Under the pieces are notes generated by a model that searched no databases, was not told where the DNA came from, and saw only the letters and a list, made by a program, of their open reading frames with translations. A stretch of 62,037 nucleotides of DNA from Bacteroidota bacterium. GTDB taxonomy: Bacteria; Bacteroidota; Ignavibacteria; OLB7. The DNA lies in assembly GCA_018266795.1 (NCBI GenBank), contig JAFDZV010000022.1, positions 1 through 62,037 of the forward strand, written 5' to 3'. Every line of letters begins with the position of its first letter. Position 1 is the first letter of the stretch. The position numbers and the translations under genes are program-made. Shown piece by piece: positions 28,096 through 35,933 of this stretch.

Positions 28096-28515
28096 ATGAG
28101 AACTGATGTTTCTCTGAAGCAGGAAGTAGCGGAGCGACTGCCGTGGCTCTTTCAGGAATTCGGCTTTCGTGTCGTGAAGGAACGTTTCGACCCGGAAATC
28201 TTCGGCAACTCATACGTGACGCTCGAATCTCGGAGCTTGCGGGTTCGATTTGTTCGCGACCGAGGGCAGATTTTCGCAGACGTTGCGTCACTCTCCGAGC
28301 CGGAAGCGTGGTGGCATATGGAGCACGTTTGCCAACTCGTTGTTGGGCGAAATGTTGAATCCGGCTTCGGGCTGTCAGAATTAGCTGCATTGCTCCGAGA
28401 TAACTATTCCGCACTCGCCGATTATCTCGGACCGAAGTTTGCCGAAACGAAACGTGAGCTCACGCGGCGAGCGGAGGAAAGAAAGCAGGCGATTCTGAGG
28501 CGCTTTCCCCCCTGA
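28096..28515 (+). CDS. Putative immunity protein for the RHS toxin tip
   Basis: A 139-aa soluble protein without signal peptide, rich in charged residues: LKQEVAERLPWLFQEFGFRV near the start, a beta-like middle (SLRVRFVRDRGQIFADVASL), then helices ending ELTRRAEERKQAILRRF. The size, the position 14 bp after the toxin stop, the same strand and the shared lower GC fit the immunity genes that follow RHS toxin tips. I do not recognise a named immunity family, so the role rests on context. It would bind and block the toxin domain in the cytoplasm of the producing cell. Confidence 0.65.
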   Translation: MRTDVSLKQEVAERLPWLFQEFGFRVVKERFDPEIFGNSYVTLESRSLRVRFVRDRGQIFADVASLSEPEAWWHMEHVCQLVVGRNVESGFGLSELAALLRDNYSALADYLGPKFAETKRELTRRAEERKQAILRRFPP

Positions 28516-28803
28516 ACGGCCAATTCGCCGATCGCTCAAGTGGTGGAACCTAGCTCCATCGCGACATAACACAAATCTCTTTCCGGTTGGGGGACAGTTG
28601 TAGCGTCATCATTTCAGGTCGCGGAGTGCATGACCACTACAACGTGCAGCACTCCTGTGTTATCGGATCACCCCTACCGGTACACAACCATGTACTCGCA
28701 TGCCGATTGATGCATGATCATCTTCTCTCTCCGCCAACGCGGCCATCGGGCGCCGCGCATAGTTGGGGCGGTAACACCCATTCAACCTGGAGAGAGGAAG
28801 ATC

Positions 28804-29217
28804 ATGAGGAACAGATCCATTATCAGGCTGGCGTCGGTGGCATTGCTGTTCACGGCGCTTGCAGCCACGCGGCTCGCCGCGCAGGGGGGCGTGATCGCGC
28901 ACTGTACGTGCAAGTTCATTACCATCAATGTCGACGCGAAGGTTGCCTGCAAGGTGACGGTGGTGGTAATCTATCCCGGACAGTTGAGCCCGGGCGTGAC
29001 GGTGGCGCCGGGGACCTCGGTGCAGGTGCCGTGCGCGGACGGCTGCGAGGTGACGCTGGTGGATTGCCAGAATCACAAGAACGAGCTGGACCCAACCGGC
29101 TGTCTGTTCAACTTCCCGGCGGACGTTGGGTGCTGTGTTGATGCATGTCTCGGCACCGATGCCAAGGGGTGTCCGGAGCTGAACATCCGCCCCGCGAAGG
29201 GCCCGTGCCCCTGTTGA
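28804..29217 (+). CDS. Cysteine-rich secreted protein, 137 aa
   Basis: The protein starts MRNRSIIRLASVALLFTALA and has a signal peptide ending about TRLAAQ. The mature part carries about eleven cysteines (HCTCKF, ACKVTVVVIYP, PCADGCEVTLVDC, GCCVDACLG, GCPEL, PCPC). It has the same size, export signal and Cys density as the three CC..IPAxCFP proteins in this window but lacks that exact motif, so it is at most a distant relative. GAGAGGAAG directly precedes the ATG at 28804. The 288 bp before it, back to the immunity gene, hold no other gene. Function unknown. Confidence 0.68.
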   Translation: MRNRSIIRLASVALLFTALAATRLAAQGGVIAHCTCKFITINVDAKVACKVTVVVIYPGQLSPGVTVAPGTSVQVPCADGCEVTLVDCQNHKNELDPTGCLFNFPADVGCCVDACLGTDAKGCPELNIRPAKGPCPC

Positions 29218-29239
29218 GCGGTGGTTGAATAGATGCTGC

Positions 29240-29278
29240 GGGGGCGCGATAACTGCGGATCGTGGTTAACGTGCCCCC
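29240..29278. terminator. Hairpin between convergent genes
   Basis: GGGGGCGCG (29240-29248) pairs with CGTGCCCCC (29270-29278) in a 9-bp stem with one G-U pair. It lies between the end of the Cys-rich secreted gene (plus) and the ghost 3' ends of the regulator array (minus). It may end transcripts from either side. Confidence 0.4.
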
Positions 29279-29361
29279 TACACCTCCGCCATCATCCGCT
29301 CGAGGCTGGTTTCCGGCTCCATGCCGAGCCGCCTGCGAAGTCGTTCACGCAGCGCCTTCAA
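29278..29361 (-). pseudogene. Ghost 3' end of a TPR/LuxR regulator, copy 1
   Basis: Read on the minus strand up to the stop at 29278-29280, the last 27 codons give LKALRERLRRRLGMEPETSL followed by ERMMAEV. The intact neighbour ends LKAQRKRLRKRLGMEPEASL followed by ERMMAEV. Upstream of the tail the similarity ends, so this is a remnant of a lost paralogue, not an expressed gene. Confidence 0.75.
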
Positions 29362-29417
29362 CACCACCGCAACAATCACTGCCACTGACCAATAACAACT
29401 GACGACTGACTCTCCTC

Positions 29418-29501
29418 CTACACCTCCGCCATCATCCGCTCGAGGCTGGCTTCCGGCTCCATGCCGAGCCGCCTGCGAAGTCGTTCACGCAGCGCCTTCA
29501 A
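29418..29501 (-). pseudogene. Ghost 3' end of a TPR/LuxR regulator, copy 2
   Basis: This has the same 27-codon tail as the copy at 29278, except that one Thr is Ala (as in the intact gene). The stop is at 29418-29420. The two tails are nearly identical in DNA, so the second arose by a recent 140-bp tandem duplication. Confidence 0.75.
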
Positions 29502-29557
29502 CACCACCGCAACAATCACTGCCACTGACCAATAACAACTGACGACTGACTCTTTCC

Positions 29558-31561
29558 CTACACCTCCGCCATCATCCGCTCGAGGCTGGCTTCCGGCTCC
29601 ATGCCGAGCCGCTTGCGGAGGCGCTTGCGCTGGGCCTTCAGTCCTTCGGCTTCGATGTTGAGGAGCGTGCCGATTTCCTTGGAGGAGAGGCCGGCCCGCA
29701 ACAGTCCGCAGAGCCGTTCCTGCTTGGGCGTGAGCCCGGGGAAGCGTTCGCGCAGCCGGCGGAAGAACTGGTCGTCAACGCTGCCGAGATAGGCGAGCGG
29801 GGTCTCCGGCGCCCGCATGCCGGAGCGGAGCGAGGAGAGCGTCTCGCGCAGAGCGTTGATGGCTGACTGTTCGCGTTGAGGGCCGGTCTCCACCAGCGCG
29901 CGGCGAAGGCGTTGCTCCACAACCTCCACCAGCCGGGTGCGATCGCCAAGCTGCACCATTGCGTCGGCAAGCTCGTGTTCGGCGCGCCGCCGGCGTTCGC
30001 GTTCGAGCTCAGCGGCCCGTTCCAGCAGATCGGTCTCCGCCATCACGCGTGCATTGCGCAGGGACTGTTCGGCCTGCCGTTCGAGGAGCGTGCGTTCCAG
30101 TTCGAACGCCTGACGTTCGTGATCCAGCACGGCGCGAAGGTCATTGCGTTGTTCCGCATCGGCGGCGGCCAGCCGGAGCAGTTCCAGCTGCTCTTCCGGG
30201 GTGGCCGAATCGGTGTTGCGGATCTCGTCCATCACCGCGGCGAACTCGGCATTCCGTTCCATGCGGAGCAGCGCCTGCGCCAGGCCGATCTTCGCCTCGT
30301 GGGCCCGCTGCGGGAAGGCACCCTCCGCGAACTCCGCGGCCTCACGATAATGTCTCTCCGCCTCCTCGAGGCGATGTTGCTTGATTGCCATCTCGCCGAG
30401 CAGGCAGCGAGCGGTCATCACCAGATTCGGCGGGGGGCCGTTTCCGATCTCCTCCAGCAGCGATCGGCACGCTGCGGCGGCCTCATCGTACCGATCGGTA
30501 GCCGCGAACAGCCGTGCACGCTGCGTCCGTATCGAGAGCCGCAACTCCCTCACGGAGTTTCCGGCATTCTCCTCGGCACGCTCCAGTGCCTCGGCCGCCT
30601 CCTCGAACTCCTTCAATACCATGTAGGTATGTGCCAGACGGAAATACCCCCAGCTCGAAATCATGCTCGAGCCGAGATGCTCCGCAAGGAGTACAACTTC
30701 GTGGTGGCATTCGATTGCCTGGCGATACTGGGATATGCGCAGATAGGTGGCACCAAGCTGGGTGACGAGCGAGACTCGTGTAATCGGATAGCGTTCGGGA
30801 TCCGCCCAGCGGAGCGCCTGGCGCAGCAACTGGATCGCCTCGGGATACTGAAGGCGGATCAGCCGGATCCGCGCCTGGCACATCAACAGCCCGCCATAGT
30901 TCCGGCACTCCTCCTCCTCGTCGAATTCCTCGCGAACCACTTCGAACGCCTCCGCAACCAACGGCTCGGCATCGTCCGGTTTCCATCGGCCGAGCATGTT
31001 TGTTGCAAGCGTCTGGAGCGCGGAGATCAGGTAGTGCGGATCGCCGGATGTGCGAGCCGTCTCGATGGCACGCTTCCCAACCACCTCCTGTTCCGCGTAG
31101 GCGCCGGCCCGCGAGTTGGTCTCCGACATCGTGCGCCATACCAGCGACTCCAGTGCCAGGTCTCCGATCGTTCTGCACCACGCCAGCGCCTCGGTTGCAA
31201 TGCGGAGCGCCACATCGGTGTCGCCGATGGTCATGGCTGCCAGCGCCTGGTGTATCAGGAGTGTGATCAGGTTCGTGGTGTACTCGCGTTCCCGTTTGGA
31301 GAGACGCTGCGGGCCCTGTGAGGCATCATCGGCCGGTTCGATGCCCGCTTCGTGAAGTCGCTCGCGGGCCGAACGGGTCAGCCCGTCCATGATCTCCGCA
31401 ATCTCCTGCACGTCGTTCTCGCGCAGCGCCGGATCCTCGTCGCGGATGGATCGAGCCACATGGTCCGGCGCAAATCCTCCGCGCGCCTCACGCACCAGCT
31501 CACGCAATTGCTGCGCGCCGAGAAGTTTCTCGCAGCAGGGCTTCGGGCTTTCAGTTGGCAT
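29558..31561 (-). CDS. TPR/coiled-coil regulator with C-terminal LuxR-type HTH, paralogue A
   Basis: A 667-aa cytoplasmic protein without membrane segments. The N-terminal 90 residues carry REARGGFAPDHVARSI and LSKREREY, shared with paralogue B. Residues of roughly 100-470 are TPR-like helical pairs (YPEAIQLLRQALRWADPERY, YRQAIECHHEVVLLAEHLGS). Residues 480-560 form a coiled coil (LERTLLERQAEQSLRNARVM). Residues of about 605-660 form the HTH: FPGLTPKQERLCGLLRAGLS, SKEIGTLLNIEAEGLKAQRK. This matches the family in which TPRs and a coiled coil precede a LuxR-like DNA-binding end; targets are unknown. The same-length paralogue follows 98 bp upstream. Confidence 0.82.
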   Translation of the reverse strand: MPTESPKPCCEKLLGAQQLRELVREARGGFAPDHVARSIRDEDPALRENDVQEIAEIMDGLTRSARERLHEAGIEPADDASQGPQRLSKREREYTTNLITLLIHQALAAMTIGDTDVALRIATEALAWCRTIGDLALESLVWRTMSETNSRAGAYAEQEVVGKRAIETARTSGDPHYLISALQTLATNMLGRWKPDDAEPLVAEAFEVVREEFDEEEECRNYGGLLMCQARIRLIRLQYPEAIQLLRQALRWADPERYPITRVSLVTQLGATYLRISQYRQAIECHHEVVLLAEHLGSSMISSWGYFRLAHTYMVLKEFEEAAEALERAEENAGNSVRELRLSIRTQRARLFAATDRYDEAAAACRSLLEEIGNGPPPNLVMTARCLLGEMAIKQHRLEEAERHYREAAEFAEGAFPQRAHEAKIGLAQALLRMERNAEFAAVMDEIRNTDSATPEEQLELLRLAAADAEQRNDLRAVLDHERQAFELERTLLERQAEQSLRNARVMAETDLLERAAELERERRRRAEHELADAMVQLGDRTRLVEVVEQRLRRALVETGPQREQSAINALRETLSSLRSGMRAPETPLAYLGSVDDQFFRRLRERFPGLTPKQERLCGLLRAGLSSKEIGTLLNIEAEGLKAQRKRLRKRLGMEPEASLERMMAEV

Positions 31562-31659
31562 AGCGTTGATTCATGGACGGAAGAGCGCTCAGTTGGAGCG
31601 GAGCGGAGGTTGTTCGGACCCGGACCGGAATATCGCGCGCTCCATACATGCCGGCAACC

Positions 31660-33663
31660 TCAGATCCCCGCCAGGAACTTCTCCAGACTCTCATCCGGTC
31701 CCATGCCGAGTCGCCTGCGCAGCCGCTTGCGCTGCGCCTTCAGCCCTTCGGGTTCCAGCGCCAGCAGCGTTCCGATCTCCCTGGACGCAAGGCCGGCGCG
31801 TAACAGGCCGCACAGGCGTTCCTGCTTCGGTGTCAGCGCGGGGAAGCGCGAGCGCAGGCGACTGAAGAAATCGTTGTCGATGCTGCTAAGATAATGGAGC
31901 GAAACGTCAAGTGGTTGATGCGCATCGCGAATCGAGGCAACCGTATCCTGTAACGTCCTGATAACGCTCCGCTCCCGGGGTCCGGCGGCGTCGGCAACGG
32001 CGCGCTGCAGGCGCTGTTCCACGGTCTCCACCAGCCGCCTGCGATCGCTCAGCTCCACCATTGTATCGGCAAGCTCGCGCTCCACCCGATAACGGCGTTC
32101 ACGCTCCGTCTCCGCCTCACGCTCCAGCAGATCCGTCTCGGCAACGATGCGGGCATTGCGCAGCGACTGCTCCGCGCGGCGTTCCAGAAGCGTTCGTTCC
32201 AGCAGCGACGCCTCCCGCTCCAGCGCTATCACCGTGCGCAGTTCTCCGGCTTCCTCGGCAAGGAGCGCCTGCAGCCGGAGTACCTTCACATGCTCGGTAT
32301 CGTTCAGCGCCGGTGATGCGGCCGCCTGGTTCACCAGATCGCTCACCTCGTCGCGGCGCCCGAGCGTGTAGAGCACCTCCGCCAGGTTCGTCCTGAGTGT
32401 TGGAGCCCGGTGCGGGAACTCGCGCTCGGCGATCGCGATGGCATTGCGATAGTGGGCCTCCGCCTCGGGGGCGTTGCCACGTTTCATCTCGATCTCCGCA
32501 ACCACGCCGTGAAGGAACATGTGCAGTTCCCCGTTCGAATCTTCGCCCGTGGTGCCCAGAAGTTCGAGGCAACGTTCCAGCCCCGCCTCGAACTCTCCGG
32601 CTGCGGCATGGAGCTGCGCGCGCTTTGCGCCGATCATCGTGCCGAGGCCGGGAAGGCGGCCCGCGATGCATTCATCGGCTCGATCCAACGCTTCGCCAGT
32701 TTCATCCAGTTCGTTGAGACGAAAGTGCGCCTCGGCGAGGCGGTAGTATCCCCAGCCGCACATCGCGTTCGAACCCATCTCATGCCCGATCCGCACCACC
32801 TGCTGCTGGCACTCGACACTCTGCCGATAGTGCTCCAGCCGAAGGTATACCGAGCCGAGGTGCGCGAGGATTGCGGCGCGATCGTCCGGGTCCGTTGTCT
32901 CATCCGCCCAGCGCAGCGCCTCGCGAAGGATCGTGATGCTCTGGGAGTAGTTCGCGCGTTCCATGCTGATGCGCCCCTTGTGCATCAGCAATCGTGCGTA
33001 GTACCGGCTTCGTTCATCATCGCCCAGGCCTCCGCGCACCAGCCCCAGAGCCTCGTCGCACCGGCTCTCGGCCTCCTCCAGACGTCGCCGGACAATCTGG
33101 AGGCTGGTGAGATTCTCCAGCGCCGCCACCACTGCAATGGGCTCCCTGGATGCACGTGCCGCCGCAACGGAATTCATCGCTGCCTGCTCCTCCTCCGTCG
33201 GATTGCCCGCAGCACGATGAACGCTCCCGAGAATGATCCAGAGGATGGATTGCTGGCGCTCGTCGCGCGCAACCCGGCACCATCCCACTCCCCCGCGCCC
33301 TGCCTCGAGCGCCGCCGCCTGCCGACCGGCGGCGGAGAGCGTCGAGCAGAGCGCGGCAAGGAGAGCGGCCAGGTTGCCCACGTACTCGCGCTCCCGCCTG
33401 GAAAGGCGCGGCAACGAGGCCGCTTCGTCCGGCGGCATCCGAAGCCCCGCATCGGTAAGGCGGGCGCGGGCGCTTTCCGCCAGCCCTGCCAGGATCTCGG
33501 CCAGCTCATCTGCGTCACTTTCGAGAAATGCCGGGTTGCGATGATGAAGCCACCGGGCAACGTGGTCCGGCGCAAATCCTCCGCGCGCTTCGCGCACCCG
33601 CTCGCGCAGGCGCTGTGCGGTCAACAGCGCGTTGTTCTGTGGGGGAGGGGGGTCCGGTATCAT
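31660..33663 (-). CDS. TPR/coiled-coil regulator with C-terminal LuxR-type HTH, paralogue B
   Basis: Also exactly 667 aa and collinear with paralogue A: REARGGFAPDHVARWL, LSRREREYVGNL, TPR units (YSQSITILREALRWADETTD, YRQSVECQQQVVRIGHEMGS), coiled coil (LERTLLERRAEQSLRNARIV) and an HTH with FPALTPKQERLCGLLRAGLA and SREIGTLLALEPEGLKAQRK. The HTH is nearly unchanged between the two copies while the TPR part has diverged, so they may bind similar DNA while responding to different inputs. The gene pair is transcribed in the same direction with 98 bp between them. Confidence 0.82.
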   Translation of the reverse strand: MIPDPPPPQNNALLTAQRLRERVREARGGFAPDHVARWLHHRNPAFLESDADELAEILAGLAESARARLTDAGLRMPPDEAASLPRLSRREREYVGNLAALLAALCSTLSAAGRQAAALEAGRGGVGWCRVARDERQQSILWIILGSVHRAAGNPTEEEQAAMNSVAAARASREPIAVVAALENLTSLQIVRRRLEEAESRCDEALGLVRGGLGDDERSRYYARLLMHKGRISMERANYSQSITILREALRWADETTDPDDRAAILAHLGSVYLRLEHYRQSVECQQQVVRIGHEMGSNAMCGWGYYRLAEAHFRLNELDETGEALDRADECIAGRLPGLGTMIGAKRAQLHAAAGEFEAGLERCLELLGTTGEDSNGELHMFLHGVVAEIEMKRGNAPEAEAHYRNAIAIAEREFPHRAPTLRTNLAEVLYTLGRRDEVSDLVNQAAASPALNDTEHVKVLRLQALLAEEAGELRTVIALEREASLLERTLLERRAEQSLRNARIVAETDLLEREAETERERRYRVERELADTMVELSDRRRLVETVEQRLQRAVADAAGPRERSVIRTLQDTVASIRDAHQPLDVSLHYLSSIDNDFFSRLRSRFPALTPKQERLCGLLRAGLASREIGTLLALEPEGLKAQRKRLRRRLGMGPDESLEKFLAGI

Positions 33664-33923
33664 GGCATTCGGAATTGAGATCTGGAGTTATGTCAGTATT
33701 ACGTTCCCGGCAATATGGATGAAGGGGTGCATGGAATCACTTTCTGCCCCCCCAATGCCCCCCCTCGTTGTTTGAAGGGTGGGGGGCGGACCTCCTACTT
33801 TTGTACCACGAATCACGGCACATGGGGCGATGGTGTCGCACTCAGCAGCTGATTCCGGCGAAAAATGCCGGCAAAATGTGCCGGATGACTTCAATAACGG
33901 ACGACTTCAACGCAGAGGAACAG

Positions 33924-34904
33924 ATGGCCAAGGCATCTCGACTGCTTCGGGCGATAGTATCAAAGGGGCTGGCATCGGCCGGTGTGCGGATGGCGTGCGC
34001 GGTAATACTGATGTGCACGGCGTGGGGGATGGCCGGCGTAACCAGGGGGGCGGCCCAGACCATCGTGACGCGGGAGGTGATTGCCGGCGGAGGGGGGACG
34101 GCCTCCAGCCCCGGCCACATCGTCAATGGAACGATCTCGCAGACCGCCGCCGGCCGGATGGTTCGCAAATCGGGTGACCTGCACGACGTCGGCTTCTGGT
34201 ATCAGGCATACCGCCCGGAGGTGGTGACCAAGGTTTCCATTCCGCATATCGACGCCGAGGTGGGGACGCACATCACCGTGCCGCTGCAACTGACGGTGTC
34301 GCAGACACAGGGCCCGTTCGGCCCGCGTCCGTTCCAGGCCCGCATCCGGTTCAACCACACGCTGCTGCACGCGGCGGGGAGCACTCCGGCGTGTACCTAC
34401 GATGGCGACGACTGCGCCATCGAGATCACCGGCATTGCGAACGACGGCCAGTCCGTGATCGCCCAACTGGATTTCGTGGTTGCGCTGGGTGACTCGGAGA
34501 GCACGCCGATTGCGATCGATGACTTCCAGTGGCAGCAGACCGGTGAGGAGCGCATTGCCACGGTGCGCGAGGATGGCGCGCTGCAGTTGCTCGGCGTCTG
34601 CCGGGCCGGCAATCAGATTCGCCTGATCCGCTCCGGTGCGTTCGCATCGCGTATCAACGTGTGGCCGAACCCGGCCTCGCGGAGCACCACGGTGGAATAT
34701 GTCTCCGCGGAGGCGGGGCCGCTGGACGTTCGCATCGTCGACATGCTTGGCGACGACGTGGCGCATGTCGCCGGGGGGGATGCCGAGGCGGAGAAGCTCT
34801 ACCGGCAGGAGGTGGATCTCACCGGCATTTCCAGCGGGTCCTACGTGGTTGTGTTCACAACCCCAACCGGGCGATTCAGCCAGCCACTGCTCATCACGCA
34901 GTAA
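33924..34904 (+). CDS. Secreted protein with T9SS type A sorting domain
   Basis: A 326-aa protein. An N-terminal signal peptide with a long positively charged part (MACAVILMCTAWGMAGVTRG, cut near AAQ) is followed by a short VIAGGGGTASSPGHIVNGTI segment common in Bacteroidota surface proteins, then a cohesin-like beta-sandwich (about 100-225: HITVPLQLTVSQTQ, FQARIRFNHTLLHAAG). Residues 243-326 are the sorting domain (RINVWPNPASRSTTVEYVSA, LDVRIVDMLGDDV, GSYVVVF, QPLLITQ). It is exported by T9SS. The ATG at 33924 is preferred for its AGAGGA site; the frame is open back to 33768. It begins a plus-strand run of surface proteins. Confidence 0.82.
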   Translation: MAKASRLLRAIVSKGLASAGVRMACAVILMCTAWGMAGVTRGAAQTIVTREVIAGGGGTASSPGHIVNGTISQTAAGRMVRKSGDLHDVGFWYQAYRPEVVTKVSIPHIDAEVGTHITVPLQLTVSQTQGPFGPRPFQARIRFNHTLLHAAGSTPACTYDGDDCAIEITGIANDGQSVIAQLDFVVALGDSESTPIAIDDFQWQQTGEERIATVREDGALQLLGVCRAGNQIRLIRSGAFASRINVWPNPASRSTTVEYVSAEAGPLDVRIVDMLGDDVAHVAGGDAEAEKLYRQEVDLTGISSGSYVVVFTTPTGRFSQPLLITQ

Positions 34905-34905
34905 G

Positions 34906-34972
34906 AGCTCCCAACAGAACCGGGTGGGGATGGCCCGCCCGCCGGCCTTGGGGCTGACTATAGGTAGGAACA
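34906..34972. repeat. Inverted-repeat element, degenerate copy
   Basis: A 67-bp stretch between two surface-protein genes aligns with the element at 48444-48510: the left end CTCCCAACAGAACCGGG resembles TTCCTATCAACAACCGGG, and the right end GACTATAGGTAGGAACACT resembles GACTATAGATAGGAACTCT. The terminal inverted repeat is no longer intact. It lies 72 bp upstream of the outer-membrane protein gene. Confidence 0.45.
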
Positions 34973-35043
34973 CTAGCAGACGTTCTCTTTCCCGGCGAAT
35001 CCGCATCCGCGGAGGCGCACCAACCTTCTTCACGAGCGAAGCA

Positions 35044-35907
35044 ATGAAGGCACGATACTTCAATGCCAATACATCTTCCATGGCCCTGCCGGTAGCAACG
35101 CTGTTGTTGCTGCTGCTGATGGCGGCCGGGCGGTGTGCTGCGCAGAGCGACACATCGGATTACGAGATCTGGCGGGCGGGGCTCTTCGGAGCATACCAGG
35201 CGATCGACTACAACGCCTCGATGACCGGTCTGCCGGGTGTCCCGAGCTGTTGCCCGGAGTACCGGGATGGAAGCGGAACGGGGTATGCGCTCGGCCTTTC
35301 GGGCGAGGTGTTCCCGTTGAAGCAGTTTTCGGTCGGGGTGCATCTGCTCTACGCGAGATACGATGGAACGCTTCGGGCGAACGAGAACGAACTCGTCACC
35401 TCCGATCACGATACCATCACCGCCGTCTTCGGGCATACCATCGAGGTGACCCTGCCGGCGATTGCTGCGGAATTGTTCGTCGGCTACGAACCGCTCTCCG
35501 GCCTTCACGTTGTCGCCGGGGCGCGCACGGACTTCATGCTGAACGGCACATACCGGCAGAGCGAGGAGATCCTTTCTCCTTCCAACATCCGCTATGAAAA
35601 CGACTCGCGGCAGCGCCTGCAGTTCGAGGGAACGATAGGGGGCGAGCATGCGGTCGGCATCGGGCTGTATGCAGGGGCGCGATACGATATCCCGTTGAAC
35701 CGCACCCGGAGCGTACTGCTGGCTCCGGAGGTGGATCTCTGGACGGGAGTGAACAACATCCTGAACACGGAGTCGTGGAAGATGCGGGGGCTGCGCATCG
35801 GGCTCAACCTTTGCTATTCCATGCACAACAGTCCGGTGGTTCAGCCGCCAACGCCGGTGCCCGCGCCGCCGCCTCCGCACGAGCGCGCCAACACTCAAGG
35901 ACAGTAA
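35044..35907 (+). CDS. Outer-membrane beta-barrel protein
   Basis: A 287-aa protein with a signal peptide (LPVATLLLLLLMAAGRCAAQ). The mature part alternates hydrophobic and polar residues in strands typical of small outer-membrane barrels (YALGLSGEVFPLKQFSVGVH, TLPAIAAELFVGYEPLSGLH, HAVGIGLYAGARYDIPL, MRGLRIGLNLCYS), followed by a Pro-rich tail (PTPVPAPPPPHE). It ends 26 bp before the giant adhesin gene and is probably cotranscribed with it; it might help anchor that protein, but this is only context. An alternative start at 35080 would still leave a signal peptide. Confidence 0.75.
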   Translation: MKARYFNANTSSMALPVATLLLLLLMAAGRCAAQSDTSDYEIWRAGLFGAYQAIDYNASMTGLPGVPSCCPEYRDGSGTGYALGLSGEVFPLKQFSVGVHLLYARYDGTLRANENELVTSDHDTITAVFGHTIEVTLPAIAAELFVGYEPLSGLHVVAGARTDFMLNGTYRQSEEILSPSNIRYENDSRQRLQFEGTIGGEHAVGIGLYAGARYDIPLNRTRSVLLAPEVDLWTGVNNILNTESWKMRGLRIGLNLCYSMHNSPVVQPPTPVPAPPPPHERANTQGQ

Positions 35908-35933
35908 CAACCCATTCGATAACGAGAACAACA

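Larger units (their letters stand above)
29278..29557. repeat. Two tandem 140-bp direct repeats
   Basis: Copy 1 is 29278-29417 and copy 2 is 29418-29557, differing at only a few positions (29310/29450 and the last bases). A third, shorter match begins exactly 140 bp further on, at 29558, as the stop codon and tail of the intact 667-aa regulator gene. Each copy therefore starts with the 3' end of a regulator gene on the minus strand followed by the same spacer (ACTGACCAATAACAACTGAC). Confidence 0.85.

Noticed and set aside
28587-29141. A 184-codon frame overlapping the Cys-rich gene at 28804-29217
   Set aside because: It is out of phase with a gene that has a signal peptide, a good ribosome binding site and a Cys pattern; no features of its own.
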